From assembly GCA_943704415.1 (NCBI GenBank), contig CALSCO010002347.1, positions 1 to 19,169 on the forward strand: a stretch of 19,169 bases of DNA, written 5' to 3'. The notes under the pieces are model-generated. The model did no database searches. It was not told the origin of the DNA and was given only the letters and a program-made list of their open reading frames with translations. Of the stretch, positions 8,236-16,181 are shown piece after piece. A program made the position numbers and the translations under genes. Numbering within the stretch: position 1 is the stretch's first letter; each line of letters starts with the position of its first letter. This DNA is from Parvularia atlantis. Taxonomy: Eukaryota; Opisthokonta; Rotosphaerida.

Positions 8236-8281
8236 GACTCGTGTCTTTGTAATTAGCATTTGCGCCGACCGTTACGTACGG

Positions 8282-8289
8282 CACGTGAC
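8282..8289 (+). promoter_or_regulatory. CACGTGAC E-box / CDEI-type site before CENP-C
   Basis: CACGTGAC lies three bases before the CENP-C ATG at 8292. Its reverse complement GTCACGTG is the known Cbf1 (bHLH) site, called CDEI in yeast centromeres. In this compact gap it could be a promoter element or sit in a very short 5' UTR. Confidence 0.3.
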
Positions 8290-8291
8290 CG

Positions 8292-10247
8292 ATGAAGGCC
8301 GCCTCGTCCGCCTCGTCCGCCTCGTCCGCGACCGCGCTCGGCCCGTTCAACCTGTCGCTGGCGTCGCCGACCGCAACGCGCACGCTGGCGCCGCCGAGCG
8401 CGAGGGCCAAGGCGCCGTCATCGCCCACGCGCCGTCCGCCGCCCGCGCGCGCCACCGCAGCGACCGCCCTGCCCGCGGCCGACGTCGGCGTGCGCGGGCG
8501 CCGCACGGGGCTGATGGCCAAGGGCAACGTGGCCAAGGACGCGGACCAGCTCGACAACATCGAGGACTTTTTCGCCTCGCCCACCAAGACGCCCGCGCCG
8601 CCACCGCCGGTGCAGCAGCAGCCTGCACGGTCCGGGCGCAAGTCGGTCGGCAAGGCGCCCGTCGCGAGCGCCAAGAAGCGCACGCCGGCGTGGGCGCGGC
8701 GCAAGCAGCGCTCGGCGACCGACGACGACGAGGACGACAAGCAGGAGGCGGAGGCGGAAGCGGTGGAGCCCGCGCCCAAACCGACCGGGTGCGTTCGCTG
8801 GTTGCATGCGCGCTCGCACTCACGCTCGCACTGCGCAGGCGCAAGAGCATCTCCAAGCCGGCGGTGTATGTGTAAGACGCGCGTGCGCGTGTTTGCGTTG
8901 CTCACCTGTCGTTCGCCGCAGACCGCCACCCATGCCCGTCAGCGCGCCCACGCCCATGATCGTACGCACGACGCCCACGCACGACGAGCACGTCTACGAC
9001 GACGATGACGACGGCGTGCACGCCGGCGACATCTCGACCGTGGCGCAGCGCCTGGCGTTTGACGACGACGACGCGGGTGCGCCAGGCCGCTGCCCTGCGC
9101 GCCTCGTGCTGACACACCGCGCAGCATCTACCAAGCCCAAGCCCAAAGCCAAGCCCAAGGCCGCCAAGCCCAAGGCCGCCAAGCCCGCACCGGCCAAGCC
9201 CAAACCCAAGCCCACACCCGCGCCCGCGCCCGCGCCGGCCAAGCGCAAGAGCCCCGCTGAGCAGGACGACGACGACGAGCCCGACCTCGCAAACGACGGC
9301 GCCATGCGCAAGTCGAAGCGGCATCGCGTCGCGCCCGTCGCGTTCTGGAAGAACGAGAAGATCGTCTACAAGGAGGAGCGGGTCGAGAACGAGTTTGACG
9401 ACCAGGGTGCGCTCGCCGCGCGTTGTTCCGCGCTCAATCGCTCACCGCCCATGCCGCGTACTGCCGCGCTCTCTGCCCCCCTCGCGCACTCATCCCCACA
9501 TTGTAGCCTTTGTGCCGACGCTGGCGGCCGTCATCCGCTCCAAGTCGCCGGACGCGCCCCAAAAGCGCGTGCGCAAGACCAAGTCGCAGCCCGCGCGAGA
9601 GGCCGCGTCCGAGCCAGACTTCAGCAGCAAGGGCTACGCGAAGGTGCGCCCGAGCCGCGCGTGCGTCTGTGTGTCCTGACGCTGAGCGCCCCTAGATCGT
9701 CGGCGAGGCGATGGTGCCGGTGCGTGACGCGGCCACGTCCACGCGTGTCGAGCTGGGTGCGCACCCGCGGCCCGTGCTTGATACCACGGCCAACACGCGC
9801 GCACGCCTCGCCCAGACCTCGTGCGCACGGCCGACGCGATCACGTACGGCAATGTCTCGTTCGGGCGGCTCGCCAAGATCTTCGACACGCCTGGGTTCAT
9901 CAGCGGCGTGTTCACGATGAGCAAGGGCGGCGTCAAGCAGGCGACCAGCTCGGCCAACCACTACATCGTACGCGCCCGCACGCGCATCGCAGTGCGGCGC
10001 GCTTACCTCACGCGCGCCGCGCAGCTCTTCACGATCCACCAGGGGACGGTCGGCATCACGATCGACAAGTCCAAGCTCGCGCTGTCGGCGGATGACACCT
10101 GCTACGTGCCTCCACGTGCGCACCGCCCTGCCGCTCGCCGCACGCGCAGCTCACGCGTCCGTACGCCCCACAGACAACAAGTACATGCTCGAGGCGCTCG
10201 GCAGCGGTGAGGTCCGTGTGCACTACGTCTTCGTGAAGCTGCCCTGA
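8292..10247 (+). CDS. CENPC: Inner kinetochore protein CENP-C / Mif2
   Basis: Nine exons: 8292-8788, 8839-8865 (27-nt microexon), 8922-9076, 9125-9406, 9507-9643, 9696-9756, 9816-9967, 10025-10115, 10174-10247 (491 aa). A Mif2 N-terminal motif lies at about residues 66-95 (GRRTGLMAKG, then DNIEDFFASP). A Lys-Pro-Ala linker at about 228-265 follows an acidic patch. The CENP-C motif, which grips the CENP-A nucleosome, is at about 287-309 (MRKSKRHRVAPVAFWKNEK). From about residue 387 to the end is the cupin dimerisation domain (GFISGVFTMSKGG, QLFTIHQGTVGITI, VPPHNKYMLEALGSG). The microexon uses a GTATGT donor, the commonest fungal form but rare here. The third intron is 48 nt with no stop in frame. 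The stop is 60 nt from the MFSD8-like stop. Confidence 0.93.
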
Positions 10248-10307
10248 TATCCTTTGCTTTGTTTGGCCGCCCCCGGTGCTGTCTCGCGCGCGCGCTCCGT
10301 GAACACA

Positions 10308-12108
10308 TCAGTTGATGAGCGGTGTCTCCTCGTCCATCCCATCGGCCCGCTCGTCGGCTCCCCCGTCCACTGCGTCGGCCGGCCGCGAGACGTACAAACT
10401 CTTGAACATGACGGCAAAGACGACGACGAGCACGAGGATGAGCGCGAGGTCGCCCACGAACGGCACCCACGGCTCGATCGAAAACGACCCTACGTGCACG
10501 CACCGAGCATCAGGCATCCTGCGCAAGCAGCCCGCGTACAACGCACCGGCCCACATCGGCCCGAGGATCTGAGCAATGGTCATCGTTGACACGAGCAGGC
10601 CCTGCGCCGTGCCGATGGCCTCGGCCCGCACGAGCTGCGCGCTCGCAGGCGTCGTCACGTCAGTGCTCACGCGCTCCCAAGCGCACATATGCGCACCTTG
10701 GTCAGCAGCGACGCGATGCACGTGAAGAAGAACGGCAGGCCCGCCGCAAACACGACCATGACCGTCAAGAACAGCCACAGCGGCGGCGGGTCAAACGCCA
10801 CCAGCAGCACCACCGTCGCTGTCAGGCTAAACACCTCAAAGCAGAGGCCAATGACGATCATCGTCCGGTCCTGCACGCGCGGCGCGATGCGCATGATGAG
10901 CAGGAAGACAGCCACGAAGACGACGACGATCAGGCAGTATAAGATGCTGTTCTTGAGCGCGGAAAATTCGTAGTAGTAGTCCGTCAGCGGCGGCAGCACC
11001 GTCTCCATCGACATCTGCACAAAGCCGAAGATGAACTGCAGGCAGAACACTGCCGCACGGGTGTGCGCTTGAGCAGGGCGACGCGCGCGCGTGCATGCAA
11101 ATCGCACCCGTCGCCACGGCCGGCGTGACCATGTGGTACACGCGCTGGAACCACGACATGCCTGCGAACGGGTCCGTCTCCGCGCTCTCGCCTGCGCCCG
11201 CCTCGGTCTCGGTCTCGGCCTCGGCCTCGCCCTCGCCGTACCCGCTGTCCTCGCGCTTGCCCTCGCCGCCCTCGCGATCAACGTCGCCCGCGCGCTCGGG
11301 CTCGAGGAAGAAGACGAGCATGAGCACAAACAGCACGCCGTTTTGCACCATCATCAACCAGCCCTGCGCGCGCCCGCGCACATCAGCCACCGCCGACCGT
11401 CGTCGCCGCCCGTCGGGCAGGCGCGCACCGGCGCCGTGTACTTGTTGACATTCCACGGGCCGATGTAAAAGTCGAGCTGCTCAAACAGGATCGCAAACGC
11501 CGGGCCAAGCAGCAGGCCCGTCTGCGCGATCAGCTGGAAGCGCGCCATGAGCGACGTGCGCTCGTCGGCCGTCGTGATGCGCGTGACGTAGACCATGAGG
11601 ATCGACATTGTCGCGGCGCCGATCTGCACCCGCTCGCTCAGCCCGCATGGCGCGGCCCGCGGCGGCGCACGCACGCACCCCGACGACCAGCCGCGACAGG
11701 ACGACCACGTACACGTCCCACGCGATCGCGTACAGAAACTGCCCGCCGACCGAGACCTGCGCGATCGCTCAATCGTTCTCGTCCGAGTCGCAGCAGCAGC
11801 GGCCAGTGCACACCAGCAGTCCGAGCAGGATCACGGGCTTCATCGGGTAGCGATCGACGTACGCGCCCGCCAGCGGCGCCACGACAAAGACGGCGAAGCT
11901 GAACGCCGCAAACACGAGGCTGTAGATCCACTCGCTCGTCAGCCCGAGCGTCTCGAGGTACAGGTACAGGCTCGGCACGACGATCGCGTACTCTACGGAC
12001 GGTCAGGCCGCCGATCGCGCTCACGCCCCCGCGCGACCGCGCACCGACGTGGTCGAAGAAGCCGACGAGCGCGACGAGCGTCGTCGAGGCCGCGCGTCGC
12101 CACCCCAT
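10308..12108 (-). CDS. MFSD8: MFSD8/CLN7-like lysosomal MFS transporter
   Basis: Seven exons: 12108-12045, 11992-11814, 11756-11679, 11623-11429, 11363-11108, 11049-10697, 10634-10308 (483 aa). The order and sequence of helices fit the MFSD8 branch of the major facilitator superfamily: VVPSLYLYLETLG in TM1, an MFS-signature-like loop PLAGAYVDRYPMKPV, then SRLVVGIGAATMS and TTADERTSLMARFQL after TM4, and LLLGPAF. A long acidic, Glu/Gly-rich loop (about residues 200-240) separates the two halves. TM7 begins near FCLQFIFGFVQMSMETVLPP. The protein ends DEETPLIN, which contains an [DE]xxxL[LI] sorting signal for lysosome or vacuole. The substrate is not evident (human CLN7 has been linked to chloride). 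It is convergent with CENP-C. Confidence 0.85.
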
Positions 12109-12113
12109 CTCGC

Positions 12114-12229
12114 GCCACGTGGCTCTGCCCCCTCAACAGCTCGCCTCGCTCGCGCCTGCGGCGGGCGTGATGGTCAGTGAGGGCGGCGGCGAGCGAGGCC
12201 GCATCTGCGCGGCATCTGCGCCACGTGGC
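12114..12229. promoter_or_regulatory. Two identical GCCACGTGGC palindromes upstream of the MFSD8-like gene
   Basis: The perfect 10-nt palindrome GCCACGTGGC occurs at 12114-12123, five bases before the ATG (12108, minus strand), and again at 12220-12229. The CACGTG core is the binding site of bHLH factors. The pair frames most of the short promoter space of the transporter gene. Confidence 0.4.
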
Positions 12230-12284
12230 ACCGTCACGCCGGACAACAATCGACGTCACTCTGCTCCCAGCGGCCTGCGGGACC

Positions 12285-12490
12285 CGCTGATCACCTGCAC
12301 AAGGAGTTCACGTCCAACCCGGACGTGCGGTGTGTGCGGCACAATCAACGCTCGCCTGGGGGGGGGGGGGGGGGGGGGCAGCAAGCGCTTCGTGTGCCCG
12401 GCGTGCGGTGTGCGTCTAGACCGTGACGTAAACGGCGCACGCAACGTCCCGATCAAGTACATGAGCCAGTTCGTCCCGGACTGGCGTTGA
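12285..12490 (+). pseudogene. Degenerate C-terminal zinc ribbon of a TnpB/Fanzor-type RNA-guided nuclease
   Basis: The plus strand encodes a classic OrfB zinc ribbon: TCGVCGTINARL, then SKRFVCPACG, then DRDVNGARN and a short tail to a TGA at 12488-12490. The C-x2-C ... C-x2-C knuckle followed by DRD-x-NGARN is diagnostic of TnpB and its eukaryotic relatives (Fanzor); the wording is close to Fanzor2-type proteins. The usual lead-in (KEFTSN) is in another frame, so one extra base in the CCC at about 12317-12320 breaks the frame. A run of 21 Gs (12358-12378) inserts extra glycines into the loop without changing phase. No RuvC-like sequence is seen upstream, where the MFSD8-like gene begins at 12108. 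An ATG at 12169 opens the ribbon's frame, but nothing between looks like nuclease. I read it as a 5'-truncated, dead copy. Confidence 0.7.
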
Positions 12491-12498
12491 GGCTACAC

Positions 12499-12555
12499 TC
12501 CCCCGGGGGGAACCGATCTCTGGGAGCAGGAATCGGTGCTGACTAGATTAGTCAG
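12499..12555 (+). other. Cluster of three palindromes behind the Fanzor-like remnant
   Basis: Starting nine bases after the stop there are three self-complementary units in a row. They are C5G5 (12500-12509); ACCGAT...ATCGGT (12512-12517 with 12532-12537) enclosing a CTC-TGG-GAG mini-hairpin; and CTGACTA-GAT-TAGTCAG (12539-12555, 7-bp stem, 3-nt loop). In TnpB and Fanzor elements the guide RNA scaffold lies exactly here, overlapping or following the 3' end of the gene up to the right end. This may be the remains of such a scaffold and element end; that role is inference. Confidence 0.4.
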
Positions 12556-12574
12556 TGATTGGTTTTGTTTGTAG

Positions 12575-12727
12575 CGTACGGTCCAGCAGGGTGCGCCCTC
12601 TCGCGCGCTCTGCCGAGACGCACGCGCGCTGCCGCCGCCGGCCGCAGCGCTGCAGCAGGCCCGCGCGGCCACCGCCGACGCCGTCGACCGCGCCCACGAC
12701 GCCCTGCGCGCGACTGGCCTGCTGTGA
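12575..12727 (+). CDS. Two 3'-terminal exons of an unidentified small gene
   Basis: After a TTTTGTTTGTAG acceptor, exon 12575-12590 joins exon 12648-12727 across a 57-nt intron (GTGCGC...GCCGCAG). The product is an amphipathic helix, RTVQQALQQARAATADAVD then RAHDALRATGLL, ending at a TGA (12725-12727), 35 nt before the convergent NUDE stop. No matching 5' exon or start codon can be placed between 12109 and 12574, where the Fanzor-like remnant sits. The gene may be tiny with an unseen first exon, or broken by the insertion. I do not recognise it. Confidence 0.4.
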   Translation, partial: RTVQQGAPSRALCRDARALPPPAAALQQARAATADAVDRAHDALRATGLL

Positions 12728-12762
12728 TGTGTGATGGCGGGATTGGTACAGCACGCGGCGTC

Positions 12763-13774
12763 TCAGTGCGTTCCGGGCGGGGCGATCAGCGGGGCCACCA
12801 CCGAGCGGCACGACGCCAGCCGGTTCTCCATGTTCTACGTGTGCCACGGCGCGTCAACTGGGTCACTTGCCCCGCCATGGCCCCGTGCGCACTGCAGCAG
12901 GGCGACCCACGCCACCTTGATGCGTTGGATCATCTCCTGGACCATGATCGCCGGCGAGCCGCCGACAGTCGTGAGGTCGCGCACGGGCTCGAGCTTGCCC
13001 TGTGCCGGCGTCGCGTGGCCCGGGCTCGACTGCGGCGAGATCCCGTCCATTGCGACGCGGCCCTCGTTGCCCGCGCGCCGGTGCACGTCGAGCTCGTTGA
13101 GCGTGTCACGCAGCTCGTCCTTGAGCCGCTGCAGTTCGTCGCGCATCTCCTGCTTCTCCTCGAGCTCCTGCTCCAGCAGCACGTTGCGCTCGATCGCCTT
13201 GTTGTACTTGCCCTCGAGCTCGGCCAGCGTCGACTGCATCGCGCTGCGCGCGTCATCAACACCAGCAGGCGAGCCCTGCAAAGCGCACGCACGCACCGCT
13301 CCTCGCGCTCGATGTCGTCGTTGGACTGCTCGAGCACGCGCACGCGCGCACGCGTTTCCTCCTCGCGCGCGCGCAGGGCCGCCATGCCGTCCTCGAGCGT
13401 CCGCACCTGCTGCGTCCACTGCTCCCGCAGCGACCCGTGCTTCTCCTGCAGCGCGCGCAGCTCGCGCGTCGCCTTGGCGTTCTCGGCCGTCAAGTCGCGG
13501 ATCTTGGTCTCGGCCACGTTCAGGTCCCGCTCGAGCTCGCGCTCGAGCTCGCGCGAGTCCTCTGGCTTCGGCCTCAGCGCGACCAACGCGTGGCACGCGG
13601 AGGCGCACGTTGGAACTCGTCAAAGCTCTGCTTCGTCTCTCGCAGCTCCGTCTCGAGCTGCTCGGCGCGCGCCTTCCAGTGCGCCGCCGCCTCCTCGGCC
13701 GTCGCGAAGCTGCGCCAGACGCGCAGCGCGTTGAGCGGCGACCGCGTTGAGCGCGCCAAACGGCACCCGTCCAT
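12763..13774 (-). CDS. NDE1: NUDE / NDE1 coiled-coil dynein regulator
   Basis: Five exons: 13774-13767 (8 nt), 13709-13609, 13561-13297, 13243-12916, 12834-12763 (257 aa). The start MDG joins FATAEEAAAHWKARAEQLE, which lines up with the opening of NudE (a Phe, then EE, then WK). A coiled coil runs to about residue 160 and carries the family signature IERNVLLEQELEEKQ. A second conserved block comes at the end, EMIQRIKNMENRLASCRS, corresponding to the NudE C-terminal helix. The middle linker holds SP sites (ISPQSSPG). NudE binds LIS1/NudF and dynein and works in nuclear migration and spindle positioning. The 81-nt last intron has a GTGGCG donor. The start is 64 nt from the AN1-like ATG. Confidence 0.88.
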
Positions 13775-13838
13775 GCTGGATGCCTGCTGCGGTCGACCAC
13801 GTACAAAGCGCTTGCGCAGTGAATAGTTTGCGCGAAGC

Positions 13839-14238
13839 ATGCATGGCCTTGAAGCGGCGTCGCGCCTCATCCCGGTCGACGACACCGCGACGGGCGCCGA
13901 CGCCGTCAGGTGCGGCACGGCCGCTCACGGCGGCCGATGGCCGGTGGACGTGCACTGGAAGCAGCCATCGACGAGCGTCGAATGCGTGCTGTGCAACTTG
14001 GAGATCGATGGCAACCAGGACAAGGAGGAGCTACCGGCCGTTGTGCAGTGCGAGCGGTGCTGCATCTGGGCGTGCGTGCGCCACGAGCAGCACAGCGACG
14101 AGTACGACTGCCCAGACACGTCCCGGCTGCGTGTGCTGGCGCTGCGCTGTGCGGGCCATCCGGGCGACGCGGCAGTCGCCCTGCTCACCCGCTGGCTCGT
14201 GTTCCTTTGTGTCTTCGCACTCGACCGACACACCGTGA
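13839..14238 (+). CDS. Small AN1-like zinc-finger protein (3' structure uncertain)
   Basis: The reading frame from the ATG at 13839 holds a Cys/His cluster: ECVLC, 17 residues, CERCCIWACVRH, then EQHSDEYDCPD. The order C-x2-C...C-x2-C-x4-C-x2-H...S-D-x-x-x-C-P follows AN1 zinc fingers (for example HRYSDKHNCP in ZFAND proteins), but the second histidine is Tyr and the spacing is one longer. AN1 proteins act in ubiquitin/proteasome stress pathways. A possible 55-nt intron at 13910-13964 looks good but breaks the frame, so I leave it in. The end is unsure: a splice at about 14134-14179 gives a stop at 14236-14238, while reading straight on gives one at 14276, overlapping the neighbour. Confidence 0.45.
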
Positions 14239-14253
14239 CCCACCGTGGCCCGC

Positions 14254-15188
14254 TCACGCGACGTACTCGATCGTGAGCGTGCGCAGGTCGCAGTTGTCGA
14301 ACCAGACCGCCGGCAGCTTCAGCACGTGCCTGTGCGCGCCACTTGTGTGCTCAGTCTGCCGCGCACCGCACGCGAGATGCACACACAGCAGGCGGTGCAG
14401 GAACGTCCCGTGCGAGAACACGACGACCTCGCGCTCCGGCCGCGCGTGCAGCCACCGCACAAAGTGCTCGATGCGCCTGACGAGCTGGTGCTCTTGCTGC
14501 CACCCACACGTCAGCAGCCCTCCGTGCGTCGTGCATTCCCGCATGCCCGCACGTTCTCGTGCTTGTACATCCCGTCGTGCTCGTCCTCCAGCTCGTCGAA
14601 CGACACGCCAGGAAAGTCGGCGCGCAGGTCCGTGCGCGAGCGGCGCTCGTTGCACGGGCACCCGTCGCAGAACTCGCTGCGCCGTGCGCCGTCAGGCCTT
14701 TCCCGAGAGGGCCGCGCCGCCGCACCGGCACAGCTCGGTGCTGACGAAGGGCACGTCGTGCCGCTCGCCGAGCGCGTGCAGCCCGGTCTCGATCGCGCGC
14801 GTGAGCGACGACACGACGGCGGCCTGCGGCGCCCACGTCAGCATCATCGGCCCTGCTGAGGCTCGCACAGAGTGGGAGGTGCCGCCGCACCTCGACGCGC
14901 AGCGTGGCCAGCCGCTGCTGCAGCGCCATCGCCTGCTTGCGGCCGCGCTCGGTGAGCCTGACGCGCACATGGTCGGTCAGGCGATGCGCGCGAGCGACGA
15001 CAGGGAAGCGGCGCACCGCGCGTCGCGGTACTGCGGGTCGCGGTAGTTGTCCGGGTCCTGCCACCCGGCCACGTTGTGGTGGCCCTCGCCGTGGCGCACG
15101 AGGTGCACCGTCATCGTCTTTGCCTGGCCCGCATGTCATCGATCGGCCCCCCGCCACGGCCAGCACGCGCCACACGGCGCACCGGCAT
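14254..15188 (-). CDS. Histidine phosphatase / phosphoglycerate-mutase superfamily protein
   Basis: Seven exons are inferred: 15188-15183 (6 nt), 15123-15017, 14957-14891, 14823-14726, 14676-14553, 14496-14387, 14329-14254 (195 aa). The catalytic RHG motif is in LVRHGEGHHN near the start and the second catalytic His in VVVFSHGTFLHRLL. Family marks between them are RLTERGRKQAMAL and AAVVSSLTRAIETGL. The closing segment is FDNCDLRTLTI. The protein is small and of the general phosphatase type rather than a glycolytic mutase; the substrate is unknown. The 6-nt first exon (Met-Pro) rests on splice signals alone; otherwise translation begins at the ATG at 15114. The stop is 15 nt from that of the AN1-like gene. 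Confidence 0.85.
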
Positions 15189-15313
15189 CCCGTGCACACG
15201 CGCCGTCTGCCGCTGCGAGTGCTGCGTGCGCGCGTGGTGGTGCGCAGGCGCGTGCTCGGCCGACATCCCCTCTTGCTTGACACAATCAAATGGCGCACGT
15301 GGCGATCGTGCTG

Positions 15314-16055
15314 TCACACAGGCACGCGGTTCTCGTCGCGCGGGCCGCCGGCGCCCTTGCGCGCGCGCTTGCCCTTCTTGGCCTGGTCGACGTCGTCCTC
15401 CGCCTCGCCAGCGCCCGCCGCAGCGGCCTCCGTCGCGCGCCGCAGCGCGTCCGTCTGGATGCGGAAGTCGCGCGCCGTCGAGCGCTTGGCGTGGCGCAGC
15501 AGGTTGACCTGCCGAGCAGCCGGCGTCAAAGCGACCACGCGCAGGCCCCCGCCCCCCCCCCCCCCCCCCCCCCCCGACCTTGAGCGTGCGCACGTCGTGC
15601 AGGTGGCGCCGCGCCTCGTCGACCACACGCTCCGAGCCGTTTTTGATGAGGTAGTCGAGCAGGTTCATGGCCTTGGACACGTGGCGCCAGTTCTGCTCGG
15701 CGGCGGCGGCGGGGTCAGGGCATGACGTGCGCAAAGCGCGGCGATGGCGACGCGCCTTGCCGTGGTCGTTCATGCGCTTGAACGTCATGTCGATGATCTC
15801 GCGCAGCTCCACCGCGTTGTGCGTGCTGTCGGCCAGCTCGTGCAGCAGCGCCGCGGGCGCGCCCCACGGGTCATTGGACGTGGCCTCGCGCACCTGTCCG
15901 ACACATCAGCACCTTTTTTTCGACGCAGCGCTCTCCAGCGCTCGCGCCCGCGCGCGCAGCACGGCACCGCCCCACGCACGCACCTTGGCCTCCGCGGCCG
16001 AGTAGTTGTTGACAAAGTCCTTGGTCGAGCGCAGGGCCGCGCGCACGCTGTGCAT
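15314..16055 (-). CDS. Short ENTH-domain (epsin-like) protein
   Basis: Four exons: 16055-15984, 15893-15756, 15692-15579, 15508-15314 (172 aa). The ENTH domain is clear: STKDFVNNYSAAEAKVREAT, SNDPWGAPAALLHELAD, RMNDHGKNWRHVSKAMNLLD and YLIKNGSERVVDEAR. Epsins bind PtdIns(4,5)P2 through this domain and bend membranes in endocytosis. Family order requires HGK to join NWRH, which makes the intron at 15693-15755 a GC-AG intron (AAG|GCGCGT). The next intron (15509-15578) opens GTC followed by a 24-G run (coding strand). After RTLK the protein departs from the family. The last ENTH helices are not recognisable and the 64-residue tail is basic, with no NPF, UIM or clathrin motifs, so it is far shorter than a normal epsin. 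Confidence 0.8.
15552..15575. repeat. C24 homopolymer inside the epsin-like gene's intron
   Basis: Twenty-four consecutive Cs on the plus strand (Gs on the coding strand) sit directly after the 5' splice site of the last intron. The run could fold as a G-quadruplex in the pre-mRNA. Its exact length is unreliable in most sequencing data. Confidence 0.85.
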
Positions 16056-16181
16056 GGTGAGGAGCGCCTTGTGCGTGCGCCTATGTAGGTAAACTGTTTG
16101 CCATCCCATTACCAGATCCTTGCGCACTCCACTGACCCGCTCCGCCTTCACGAACCTTGCGCGCACCCGTGGCAGACACAC

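Noticed and set aside
12119-12490. Treating the 123-codon ORF with the zinc ribbon as an intact gene.
   Set aside because: It would start with GTG only 10 nt from the divergent MFSD8-like ATG. Its first 60 residues have no nuclease features, and the conserved lead-in to the ribbon is out of frame.
13910-13964. A 55-nt intron (GTGCGG...GAAGCAG) in the AN1-like gene.
   Set aside because: Splice and branch sites look good, but removing it takes the Cys/His cluster out of frame with both nearby ATGs. It is left as coding with low confidence.
14254-14661. An intronless histidine-phosphatase C-terminal ORF reading through 14330-14386.
   Set aside because: The stretch opens GTGTGT, ends GCGCACAG and has the normal intron size. 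Splicing gives a compact family-like ending; the frame is open, so retention cannot be excluded.
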